A stretch of 14,044 bases of DNA from DASQLQ01 sp035629935 (GTDB taxonomy: Bacteria; Actinomycetota; CADDZG01; WHSQ01). Below the pieces are notes generated by a model. It had not been told where the DNA came from. It ran no database searches and saw nothing but the letters and a program-made list of their open reading frames with translations. Of the stretch, positions 1-7,679 are shown one piece after another; position 1 is the first letter of the stretch, and every line of letters begins with the position of its first letter. A program made the translations under genes and the position numbers. Location of the stretch: contig DASQLQ010000137.1 in assembly GCA_035629935.1 (NCBI GenBank), positions 1 to 14,044 of the forward strand, written 5' to 3'.

Positions 1-1980
1 CGCGGGCCCAGGTAGCGGCTCGGGGGTCGCCGGCAGGAACACCGAGAAAGAGGTTCCTCGACCTTCCCGTGGGTCCACGTAAACACCGCCTCCGGCCTGC
101 TTGACTATCCCGAACACGGTGGACAGGCCAAGCCCGCTCCCTTTGTCGCGCTCCTTTGTCGTGAAGAAGGGCTCGAAGATCCGATCTACAGCAGCCGGGT
201 CGATCCCGGTCCCTTCGTCGGTGACCGTGATGCGCGCATACCGACCGGGTGGGAGGTCCAGTCGATCTCCGGTCGCGATCGTCTCGTTAGAAGTCGCCAT
301 CTGGATGGTGCCTCCCTTGGGCATCGCATCACGGGCGTTCACCGCGAGATTCACGAGTATCTGCTCGATCTGGCCCGTATCGCTCTTCGTAGGCCAAAGG
401 TCGGGGGATGTTTCCAGTTCGATCCGAATGTCCTCCCCGATCGACCGGCGGAGTAGTTCGTATACGCCGCGGATGATTTCATTCAGATCGACCACTCTCG
501 GTTCGATGATCTCCTTCCGGGAAAACGTCAGCAGCTGCCGCACGAGCTTCGCTGCCCGATGGCCGGCGGTGATGATCTGCTGGACGTCGGCGCGTCGTTC
601 ATCGTCCTCCGTCATGTCCTCAGCGATGAAGTCCGCGTAGTTCAAGATCACGGAAAGGATGTTGTTGAAGTCGTGGGCCACTCCCCCGGCCAACAGTCCG
701 ACCGCTTCCATCTTCTGCGCCTGAACGAGCTCTGTTTCGAGACGTCTCTTCTCGTTGTGAGATTCGATCTGGTCGGTGATATCGGTCGAGATGCCACACA
801 ACTCTCTTTGCCGCCCTCCCACGTCGAGGGGGAACTTGAGCGAGACGTAGCTATGCATTTTCCCGTCTACGTGCAGAGCGCTCTCTTCGAACTGCATCGC
901 GCCTTCCGCCAGAACCCGACGATCGTTCGCGATCAAGAGCTCGGCCGTCTCGGGCGGGAAGATCTCTCGATCCGTTTGTCCGACAACTTGGTCCAGTCGC
1001 AGACCGAATGCCTCGAGATACTCGCTGTTTGCCAGCAGATATTTGCCCCCGGCCCCCTCCTTCACATAGATGACGGCCGGAGAATGTTCCACAAGCGCTT
1101 GCAGGAGTGCCTGGCTCTTATCCAATGCTTGCGCCGCCCGTTGCCGTTCGGTCACGTCGCTAAAGGTCACAACCGCTCCTATGGCTTGCCCCGCCTTCAT
1201 GATCGGCTGAGCCGAATAGTCGACGGGAAAGCTCGTCCCATCGGCGCGCCAGAAGATCTCTCCCTCGACGATCGTTCCGATACCGTCCCTAACGGCACGT
1301 TGGATACGGCACTCCTCGGCCGGAAATAGAGACCCGTCACTCTTGGAGTGATGGCAGTGCTCATGCCAGCCCTTGCCGAGAAGCTCCAGCGGAGCACGGC
1401 CCAGCATCTCTGACGCCGCCTGGTTCGCGAAGCTGCATGTTCCGTTTTCGTCCAGCCCGACTATCCCGTCGCTGGTTGACTCCAGAAGGAGACGGAACTC
1501 CTCAGAAAGATGCTGTTCTCGGCGCAGCAGATTCGAGTGTTCCTTCTGGGCCCGCCGTTGTTCCGTGACGTCCTGAACGCTGGCCAGGAGATGCGTTCCC
1601 GAGCGGGAGACCGACAAGAAACCCCCCCACCCCCGGATCCAGCGGATCGAACCATCGGCACGCAGGATCCGGCACTCCATCACGAACGGCCCAGAGCCTG
1701 AATCACCTTTCTTGACCTCGTCATCTACCCGGGCGCGGTCGTCGGGGTAGATCCCGTTCAAGAAGGTCGCGTAGTCCACATCGATCGAGCCCGGCTCATG
1801 GCCGAAGATTCGGAATTGCTCGTTCGACCATGACATGTCCTTCGTAACGAGCTCCAGATCGAAAGACCCGATGTGAGAAGCGGCTTGTGCAGCATCCAAG
1901 AAACGTTGGCTCGCCAACAGTCTCTCCTCGACCGCGCTTTCATCCGTGACGTGACGGATCGGCTCGTGGAGCAGGCTCAC
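1..1980 (-). CDS. Soluble triple-PAS sensor histidine kinase (C-terminus outside window)
   Basis: The frame is open without a stop from a GTG at 1980 to base 1, giving 660 residues of a longer protein. Three PAS domains lie at about residues 25-140, 160-280 and 290-405. A HisKA dimerisation domain follows, with the phospho-accepting His436 in an AHDFNN H-box. The HATPase_c domain has an N-box (N548), a G1 box (D588, DEGTGID), an F-box (F602, FEPFFTTK) and a G2 box at 614-620 (GSGLGLS). All catalytic boxes are intact, so the kinase should autophosphorylate. No membrane segment is visible, so sensing is probably cytoplasmic. PAS2 holds a His/Cys-rich patch at 206-224. The GTG start overlaps the stop of the upstream gene as GTGA, which favours translational coupling. 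The sequence ends just past the HATPase domain in a Pro-rich stretch; a C-terminal receiver, as in the neighbouring hybrid kinase, is likely but not visible. Confidence 0.9.
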   Translation of the reverse strand, partial: MSLLHEPIRHVTDESAVEERLLASQRFLDAAQAASHIGSFDLELVTKDMSWSNEQFRIFGHEPGSIDVDYATFLNGIYPDDRARVDDEVKKGDSGSGPFVMECRILRADGSIRWIRGWGGFLSVSRSGTHLLASVQDVTEQRRAQKEHSNLLRREQHLSEEFRLLLESTSDGIVGLDENGTCSFANQAASEMLGRAPLELLGKGWHEHCHHSKSDGSLFPAEECRIQRAVRDGIGTIVEGEIFWRADGTSFPVDYSAQPIMKAGQAIGAVVTFSDVTERQRAAQALDKSQALLQALVEHSPAVIYVKEGAGGKYLLANSEYLEAFGLRLDQVVGQTDREIFPPETAELLIANDRRVLAEGAMQFEESALHVDGKMHSYVSLKFPLDVGGRQRELCGISTDITDQIESHNEKRRLETELVQAQKMEAVGLLAGGVAHDFNNILSVILNYADFIAEDMTEDDERRADVQQIITAGHRAAKLVRQLLTFSRKEIIEPRVVDLNEIIRGVYELLRRSIGEDIRIELETSPDLWPTKSDTGQIEQILVNLAVNARDAMPKGGTIQMATSNETIATGDRLDLPPGRYARITVTDEGTGIDPAAVDRIFEPFFTTKERDKGSGLGLSTVFGIVKQAGGGVYVDPREGRGTSFSVFLPATPEPLPGPA

Positions 1981-3761
1981 TGTGCAACGAGAGGAGCTTC
2001 GATGATCTCCCGCCTCAGAGCGATCGCAACCGCTTCCAACTTCGAATGAGCATCGAGCTTCGTCAGGATCCTTTGCACATGGTTCCTCACCGTGTGCAGG
2101 CTGATCACCAGCCGCTCTGCGATCGCCGGGTTGGAGAGGCCCTCGACAAGCAAACCCAGAACCTCGAGCTCTCGCTCGGTTAAGCCACCCATGTCCTTTG
2201 CACGCACGGGCCCCAACCGAGCGATGACGGACTGAAGTCGACCGATAGGGATAGTGACCTCGCCCGCCCGAGCCGCCTTGATGCCCTCGACGATGTCTTC
2301 GAATGGTCGGTTCTTGGTTAGAACCCCGGAGCACCCCACCTCGATGGCCTCGGCCAGGATGGATTCGTCCGGGGATCCGGTTAGGACCAACGCCCTGATC
2401 CCCGGCCGGATCGCACGGATGCGTTCGATCAGTTCTCGCCCGGTTCCATCAGGCAGTTGCCAATCCACGAGCACTACATCGGGCTCTTTCACTTCTACGA
2501 AATGAACCGCCTCCTCGATCGAGCCGGCCGTGCCCAGCACCGAGAGCCCTTCAGCCCCATCGAGCAACCTCATCATCGCTTCGGCAAGAAGGTCCTGGTC
2601 TTCGACTACAAGCACCTTTATCGGATCACCAGAGTCCGGAAGGATGTCCGGGAATCGCTCCCGAATCGCAATGAATTCGTCGCGCGCTGCCAAGAAAAGG
2701 TCCACCAGTTGTGGATCGAAATGTTTGCCGCGATCCTCCTCGATCATGGACAGGGCTTCGTCAACTTCGAAAGCCCGCCGATAGACGCGATTACTCGTCA
2801 GCGCGTCGAATACATCGGCTATCGCGGTGATCCGACCCTCGATGGGTATCTCTTCGCCTCGAAGACGACGTGGATATCCCCCGCCGTCCCAATGCTCATG
2901 ATGAGTTAGTGCGATATTGGCCGCCAGATTCAGGAGCGGTGAGGTCGAGTTCGTGAGGAGCTGGAAGCCGAGCTCGGCATGTCGCTCGATGTTCTTTCGC
3001 TCTTCATCCGTTAGTGGGCCGCGCTTCAGCAGGATCGCGTCGGGGATCCCGATCTTCCCGGCGTCGTGAGGCATAGCCGCGTGACGGATCTCCATGGGCG
3101 ACCACGGAAGGTCGGTGCATTTCTCGGCAAGCAGTGAGCTGTAAAGGCCCACGCGCTCGATGTGGCGGCCTGTTTCCTCATCACGCAAAGCGAGGGCCTT
3201 GCTGAGGCGATCGATCGTTTCCTGCCATGGCAGATCACCCTCGATGCCCGACACCTCGAGCTGCTTGATAGCAGCTCTTAGCGACCAGGTCCGCTCAGTC
3301 AGTTTCGACTCGATCTCCTCGCTGTGGAGGCGCTGCTCGTGCTCGAGGTCGCGGCGCTTGAGCGCATTCAAGACATTGATAACGATCTCGTTGGTCGAGA
3401 AAGGCTTGACGATGTAGCCGTACGCCCCCATCTCAACCGCCTGCCGCGCGATGTCTGGATGGTCCACACCCGTGACCATGAGCGTGGCCGTGTTGAGCAG
3501 TTCCTTCGAGATCTGAGCGAGAAGATCGAGCCCAGAAGGGCCCGGCATCTCGATGTCGCACAAGACCAGATCGAAGAATCTCTGGCCCATCTGCTTGCGC
3601 GCCTCGGTCACGTCGGATGCGGTCACACAGTCGTACCCCTGCGCTTCGAGGATCCGAGTCAGCGTTTGCCGGACGAATTCGTCGTCGTCGACCACCAAGA
3701 TGCAGCGTGGGGAGGGACCGGTTCCCGAGGATTGGCCCCACACTTCGGCCGCCTCACTCAT
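1977..3761 (-). CDS. REC-HD-GYP-REC-LuxR HTH fusion response regulator
   Basis: This 594-residue protein has four parts. REC1 covers about 20-135, with acidic pocket D25-D27, phospho-acceptor D69, T97 and K119. An HD-GYP domain covers about 175-365, with H200, H232-D233, H261, H287-H288, D292 and GYP at 295-297. REC2 covers about 381-500, with E387, D388, D433, T461 and K483. A LuxR/NarL-type helix-turn-helix covers about 527-585. HD-GYP domains hydrolyse c-di-GMP, and the metal-binding residues look complete, so the domain should be active. The HD motif reads PHDAGKIGIP, with Ala where Ile is usual. The C-terminal half resembles a complete NarL-type regulator, so the protein looks like an RpfG-type regulator fused to a DNA-binding one. 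It probably receives phosphate from the adjacent kinases. ATG at 3761 overlaps the upstream stop by 8 nt, and the 3' end overlaps the next gene by 4 nt. The partners of the two receivers are inferred, not shown. Confidence 0.92.
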   Translation of the reverse strand: MSEAAEVWGQSSGTGPSPRCILVVDDDEFVRQTLTRILEAQGYDCVTASDVTEARKQMGQRFFDLVLCDIEMPGPSGLDLLAQISKELLNTATLMVTGVDHPDIARQAVEMGAYGYIVKPFSTNEIVINVLNALKRRDLEHEQRLHSEEIESKLTERTWSLRAAIKQLEVSGIEGDLPWQETIDRLSKALALRDEETGRHIERVGLYSSLLAEKCTDLPWSPMEIRHAAMPHDAGKIGIPDAILLKRGPLTDEERKNIERHAELGFQLLTNSTSPLLNLAANIALTHHEHWDGGGYPRRLRGEEIPIEGRITAIADVFDALTSNRVYRRAFEVDEALSMIEEDRGKHFDPQLVDLFLAARDEFIAIRERFPDILPDSGDPIKVLVVEDQDLLAEAMMRLLDGAEGLSVLGTAGSIEEAVHFVEVKEPDVVLVDWQLPDGTGRELIERIRAIRPGIRALVLTGSPDESILAEAIEVGCSGVLTKNRPFEDIVEGIKAARAGEVTIPIGRLQSVIARLGPVRAKDMGGLTERELEVLGLLVEGLSNPAIAERLVISLHTVRNHVQRILTKLDAHSKLEAVAIALRREIIEAPLVAQ

Positions 3762-5721
3762 TACCGGACCCGTCGAGTACCTGCTGGACCGTCGTCAGTA
3801 GCTTCTCGGCGAGGAACGGTTTCTGCAACAGTGCTTCCCCGGGCTCTAGCAGGGGATGTGCAACGCCCTCCTGGGAATACCCCGACGTGTACAGGACGTG
3901 ATCGACGGAAGATGAAGCGAACAGTCTGTCGGACAGCTGCTTGCCCGTCATCCCCGGCATGACAACGTCGGTCAGCAGCAGGTCGATCGGCTGACCGTGT
4001 GCCCGCGCCAGTTGCAACGCTTGGTCCGGCCCCGCGGCGACCAGCACCTCGTAACCCGCCGATCGCAGGAAACGAGCGGTGGGCTCTCGCACGAAACTCT
4101 CGTCCTCGACCAGCAGGATCGTTTCTCCCGCTCCCCTCCTGGGGGTGGTTACGACTTCGGCGGCGGGGGTGTCCACGAGCCCAGGTGTCGCAGGGAAATA
4201 AACGCTTACCGTGGTCCCTAGGCCCACCTCAGAAAAGATGGAGATATGACCGCCTGCCTGCTCAACCACACCGTGGACCGTCGCCAGTCCCAGACCCGAC
4301 CCCTCACCCCGAGGCTTCGTCGAGAAGTAAGGCTCGAAAGCTCGCTCGACCACCTCCGGAGGCATCCCCGCCCCAGTGTCGGAGATCGACAAGACGACGT
4401 AGTCGCCCTCTTCGACGCCCTGCGGGGGCGGGTAGGCGTCGTCGAGCGTCTTCTCCGTCGTGCGTACCGTGAGCCGGCCCCCCGAGGCCATCGCATCACG
4501 AGCGTTCACGACCAGGTTCATAAGGACCTGTTCGAGGTGTCCGACGTCCGCAAAGACGTTCCCCAACGGGTCTTTCAATTGGGCGATCAAGATCACCTGC
4601 TCGCCCAAGGTGCGACGCAGCAGGTCCTCCATCCCCCGGATGAGCTCATTGAGATCGACGGTCTCCGGCTGGACCACGTCCTGCCGACCGAAGAGGAGCA
4701 GCTGTCGGATCAGCGATGTAGCTCGTCCGGCGGCGTGAATGATCTGACCGACGTCCCCTTCGACCTGCTCCAGGTCCGTTGCCGGGTTCTCCTCCGAGAC
4801 TTGCTCGAGTCCGTCTTGTACCAGCCGGGAGAAGAACATGACGCCGGCCAGAAGATTGTTGAAGTCGTGAGCTATGCCGCCGACAAGCTGCCCGACGCTT
4901 TCTAAGCGCGACTGCGATAGCCGCTGTTCGAGCTGGTCCTTCTCCAACGCCGCTTGGATCCGGTCGCTGATATCCCGAACCGCCACGCCGATGATCCCCT
5001 CTTCGGTCTCGAGGGACGACAAGGCGATATCCACCTGGAATTCACTGCCATCCTTACGGACGGCGTTGAGCTCGAGCCCCGTTCCGATCGGTCGCGTGGT
5101 TCGCTGCGCGAAATAGCTGCTCCGATGGGCGGGGCGAAGGTCCTTCAGGCGTTCCGGTACCAGTGTGTCGACCGGCTGACCGATCAACTCGCCCTGGTCG
5201 TAACCGAACAGCTTCTCCGCCCGAACATTAACCACCTTGATCGAGCCATCGGAGTCCACCCCGACGATCGCATCGTGAGCCGCGTCGAGCAGTGTCTGGA
5301 ACACAACCTCACGCTTCTTGATCCAACCGATATCTATGTAGATCGACGCAACACCTTCGATCGCGCCGGTAGCATCACGGATGGGCGACGAGCTAAGAGC
5401 TACCCGGATAGTGGCTCCGGCCTTAGTCAAACGCTCTGTCTCGTAGGGGTCGATCCGCTCCCCGGCGGCAACCCTCAGCAGTAGCTCCGTCTCTTCCTCG
5501 CGCCGGTGAGTTGGGATCAAGGCCGCCATAGGCCGGCCGACCATCTCGATAGACGTCCAGCCAAATAGATCGGTGGCTGCCGGGTTCCAACTAGTTACAA
5601 CCCCCACCGTGGTCTTCCCGATGATCGCATCGCCGGAGGATTGAACGATCGCCGCCAGACGGTGGATGTCGGGGTGAGTGCCCTCCTCCATAGTCGGCGC
5701 AGGGATCTCGACAGACGTCAT
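3754..5721 (-). CDS. PAS-PAS hybrid histidine kinase with C-terminal receiver
   Basis: Starting at ATG 5721 the protein has 655 residues. This start is preferred over the ATG at 5751 because AGGAG at 5731-5735 sits 9 nt before it. Two PAS domains lie at about 17-133 and 138-255. HisKA follows with H285 (AHDFNN). HATPase_c has N406 (NARDAM), D448 (DTGAGM), F462 (FEPYFSTK) and the GEGSGLGLAT box from 472. The C-terminal receiver (about 533-650) has E539, D540, phospho-acceptor D585, S613 and K634. All sites for autophosphorylation and transfer to the internal receiver are present. There is no membrane segment. As the protein has no DNA-binding output, its signal must pass to another protein, most simply the REC/HD-GYP/REC/HTH protein encoded next with an 8-nt ATGAGTGA overlap. 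Partner choice is an inference from gene order. Confidence 0.92.
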   Translation of the reverse strand: MTSVEIPAPTMEEGTHPDIHRLAAIVQSSGDAIIGKTTVGVVTSWNPAATDLFGWTSIEMVGRPMAALIPTHRREEETELLLRVAAGERIDPYETERLTKAGATIRVALSSSPIRDATGAIEGVASIYIDIGWIKKREVVFQTLLDAAHDAIVGVDSDGSIKVVNVRAEKLFGYDQGELIGQPVDTLVPERLKDLRPAHRSSYFAQRTTRPIGTGLELNAVRKDGSEFQVDIALSSLETEEGIIGVAVRDISDRIQAALEKDQLEQRLSQSRLESVGQLVGGIAHDFNNLLAGVMFFSRLVQDGLEQVSEENPATDLEQVEGDVGQIIHAAGRATSLIRQLLLFGRQDVVQPETVDLNELIRGMEDLLRRTLGEQVILIAQLKDPLGNVFADVGHLEQVLMNLVVNARDAMASGGRLTVRTTEKTLDDAYPPPQGVEEGDYVVLSISDTGAGMPPEVVERAFEPYFSTKPRGEGSGLGLATVHGVVEQAGGHISIFSEVGLGTTVSVYFPATPGLVDTPAAEVVTTPRRGAGETILLVEDESFVREPTARFLRSAGYEVLVAAGPDQALQLARAHGQPIDLLLTDVVMPGMTGKQLSDRLFASSSVDHVLYTSGYSQEGVAHPLLEPGEALLQKPFLAEKLLTTVQQVLDGSGNE

Positions 5722-5810
5722 AGAACAAGTCTCCTGCCGCCCGGACATCAAGCACAGGGGCAGGGGTAACCGTTCTTGGAGGTACTGGGGTACTCAGAGG
5801 ATCCGCTGGT
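5722..5810 (-). other. 89-nt gap inside the minus-strand signalling cluster
   Basis: This is the only non-overlapping junction among the five minus-strand genes. It holds the AGGAG ribosome binding site (5731-5735) of the hybrid kinase gene. A short GTAC-N4-GTAC repeat lies at about 5777-5788, but there is no strong hairpin with a T-tract, so I see no terminator. The two gene groups may be cotranscribed, or a promoter may lie here; no convincing -35/-10 pair was found. Confidence 0.5.
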
Positions 5811-6464
5811 CTAGCCAGACTCCTCTTCATCTCGCTTGGCTTTTGCGGAAAAAAGTGCGCTTTGAGTTCGCGTTAGATCCAGTTTCGTAAGTACGTGCGA
5901 CACATAGTTCTTCACCGTTTGATCGGCGAGGTGGAGACGGGTCGCTATCTGAGCATTCGTGAGACCCTCGCCCAGGAGCGACAGCACTTCGTGTTCTTGA
6001 ACGGTCAGATCCTCGAGGCCTATCCGCTCATGCTGACGGAGCCGCTCGAGAACGGATCCGGCGACCGCTGGGTCGATCATCGACTGCCCCGCCGCCAACG
6101 CCCTGATGGCCGAGACGATCTCTTGTCGTGAGGCGTTCTTCAAGAGGTATCCGGATGCTCCGGCGAGGATCGATTGATACAGCGGCTCCTCGCCCGTGGC
6201 CGAAGTGAACATGAGGCATCGAGTGGCCACATCTAAGGATTGAACATCTCTGCACAGGTGAACGCCGCTTCCGTCCGGGAGCCGCACGTCGATGACCGCA
6301 ACAACGGGATCGAGCTCAACGATCAGATCCGTGGTTCCCTCGACTTGACTGGATTCGCCGACGACACGGATATCGTCCTCCGGCGCCAATGCTTCCTTCA
6401 GCCCATCCCGCAGCATCTCGTGGTCATCGACGATGAAAACGCTGATGGGATCAGTCGACGCCAT
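5811..6464 (-). CDS. DevR/DosR-like NarL-family response regulator
   Basis: The 217-residue regulator has an N-terminal receiver (about 6-122) with D14-D15, phospho-acceptor D59, T87 and K109, and a LuxR-type HTH (about 153-210). Short stretches such as VRLPDGSG, LAGASGYLLK and QTVKNYVSHVLTKL resemble the mycobacterial dormancy regulator DevR/DosR, so this is probably a DevR-like member of the family rather than a general NarL. ATG 6464 is chosen because the family's N-terminus begins here and GAAGGG lies 4 nt upstream; an in-frame start at 6512 would add 16 Arg-rich residues with no family match. It overlaps the upstream kinase gene by 14 nt, so the two are almost surely a cognate pair that is translationally coupled. 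Target genes cannot be told from the sequence, and the signal need not be hypoxia. Confidence 0.93.
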   Translation of the reverse strand: MASTDPISVFIVDDHEMLRDGLKEALAPEDDIRVVGESSQVEGTTDLIVELDPVVAVIDVRLPDGSGVHLCRDVQSLDVATRCLMFTSATGEEPLYQSILAGASGYLLKNASRQEIVSAIRALAAGQSMIDPAVAGSVLERLRQHERIGLEDLTVQEHEVLSLLGEGLTNAQIATRLHLADQTVKNYVSHVLTKLDLTRTQSALFSAKAKRDEEESG

Positions 6465-7470
6465 ATGACCCTTCGCCCTTGGCCGGCGCCCACACCTCGA
6501 TACGCGTCCCACCGCGGGGTCGAGACGTGATCAGCAGCTGCCCGCCCATCGCACGCGCCCTCGATCTCATGCTCGCGATCCCCATGTGCTCCGCGCTCCG
6601 TTCGGCTCCTTCGTCGAAACCGATGCCGTCATCAGCGATGGTTACCTTGATGCCATCGCGGAGGTCGGCGAGGGACACTGTGACGCGGGTTGCCCGGGCG
6701 TGCTTCGTTATGTTGATCAGCGCCTCGCTCACGATGTGATCCAACGCGGTGGCCACCAACGGGTAGGGGCCGTTCTCGAGAGAGTCGTCGAAAGCGAAAG
6801 AGATGGAATGCTCGTATTCGAGGGCCTCGAGGCGCGCTTGGATCGATGCCGCGAGGTCAACCGCCGGGTCGGCTACCTGCATATCGGACGTCAACGTCCG
6901 CAGTCTCTGTAAGACGTCACCCACCATCACCCTTAGTTCCTCGAGGATGCCGCTCGTCGGAGCTTCGGTCTTCAGTTCGAGGGTCTCGAGACGCAGGGCC
7001 ACCGTCGCCATGACCTGTAACGCATCGTCATGCAACTCGCGCGCCAGTCGGCCGCGTTCTCGTGCCCGGACCTGTTCGACTTGTATCGCGGGGGTGATCT
7101 CGACCGCAACGCCACAGCTCCCCAGGAGGTCGTTGGTTTCGGAGAAGATCGGGAACTTCACCACGCAGTAGGTACGGACCTCCCCATCCTTGATGAAAGG
7201 CTCCACACGTTGGACGGGAGCCTCTCCTCCCACGGCCTCGAGGTCGCCTTCCTGGAAAGAAGCAGCCACCTCCTGTGGGAAGAAGTCGAAATCCGTGTGA
7301 CCGACAACCGCCGCGCCCGAGACCCCCGCGGCCTCCTCCCACGCTGTGTTGGCGTAGAGATATCGCCCCTCGGGATCCTTCATGAAGATCGGGTTGGGTG
7401 CGCTTCGGACGAGGTTTTCGAGCAGGGCGTCGATCTTGACCGACGCCCTGAGCTTGCTCAGGCCTGTCAT
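6451..7470 (-). CDS. Soluble PAS-HisKA_3 sensor kinase (NarX/DevS class)
   Basis: This 339-residue kinase has one PAS domain (about 14-128), a HisKA_3 dimerisation domain with H147 in a RELHDDALQ motif, and a HATPase_c domain with N253 (EALINITKHA), D280-D281 in an ADDGIGF motif and a G-box at 297-300 (GIAS). It lacks membrane segments and GAF domains, so it differs in sensing from mycobacterial DevS, although the kinase core is of the same class. The PAS domain is of a PAS_4-like type and resembles the third PAS domain of the kinase at 1-1980. ATG 7470 is preceded by AAGGGAGG at 7482-7489 with an 11-nt spacer. It is the first gene of the minus-strand cluster, overlaps the DevR-like regulator by 14 nt, and should phosphorylate it. 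The ligand or cofactor of the PAS domain is unknown. Confidence 0.92.
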   Translation of the reverse strand: MTGLSKLRASVKIDALLENLVRSAPNPIFMKDPEGRYLYANTAWEEAAGVSGAAVVGHTDFDFFPQEVAASFQEGDLEAVGGEAPVQRVEPFIKDGEVRTYCVVKFPIFSETNDLLGSCGVAVEITPAIQVEQVRARERGRLARELHDDALQVMATVALRLETLELKTEAPTSGILEELRVMVGDVLQRLRTLTSDMQVADPAVDLAASIQARLEALEYEHSISFAFDDSLENGPYPLVATALDHIVSEALINITKHARATRVTVSLADLRDGIKVTIADDGIGFDEGAERSAEHMGIASMRSRARAMGGQLLITSRPRGGTRIEVWAPAKGEGSYGVD

Positions 7471-7679
7471 TCCGGGGAGAACCTCCCTTGACGCCGGGTG
7501 TGGGCGTCTGTCATTCGCCAGGATTTAGGTTAACCACGGAAGATGAGATAATGGTGAGAACACGGCCTTTACCTGCAGACTTACGTAGTAAGCCGCGCTT
7601 AACTTCCGCCCAAACCGCATAACAAGCAAACCGACCGCCGACCTAACGAGATAGTCGTCTCGGGGGCGACAATGAACCT
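7471..7679. promoter_or_regulatory. Divergent control region between the kinase cluster and the cyclase-fusion gene
   Basis: This 209-nt region must hold the promoter of the minus-strand cluster and that of the plus-strand cyclase fusion. It is less GC-rich than the genes around it. Visible elements are GGTTAACC (7528-7535, perfect 8-bp palindrome), GATAAT (7547-7552, a plausible plus-strand -10 with no good -35), and CTTAC-GTA-GTAAG (7580-7592, perfect inverted repeat). The kinase ribosome binding site is at 7482-7489 on the minus strand. No reading frame with coding character is seen. The palindromes could be operators for one of the local regulators; this is inference only. Confidence 0.55.
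7580..7592. repeat. Short perfect inverted repeat, possible operator
   Basis: CTTAC and GTAAG are exact reverse complements around a 3-nt centre. The repeat sits near the middle of the divergent control region, where a dimeric regulator could act on both genes. A 5-bp arm can also arise by chance, so confidence is low. Confidence 0.3.

Noticed and set aside
559..1329. Open frame of 256 codons on the plus strand.
   Set aside because: It is antisense to the triple-PAS kinase, whose domains and catalytic boxes are clear; high-GC genes often give such long shadow frames.
5722..5751. Start of the hybrid kinase at 5751, which adds 10 residues.
   Set aside because: The AGGAG at 5731-5735 falls inside that extension and fits ATG 5721.
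6465..6512. Longer start for the DevR-like regulator at 6512.
   Set aside because: The added 16 residues are Arg/Gly-rich with no family match and come from the overlapping kinase gene.
7471..7679. A DosR-box-like site for the DevR-like regulator.
   Set aside because: No 20-bp match to the GGGAC...GTCCC style palindrome could be found by eye.
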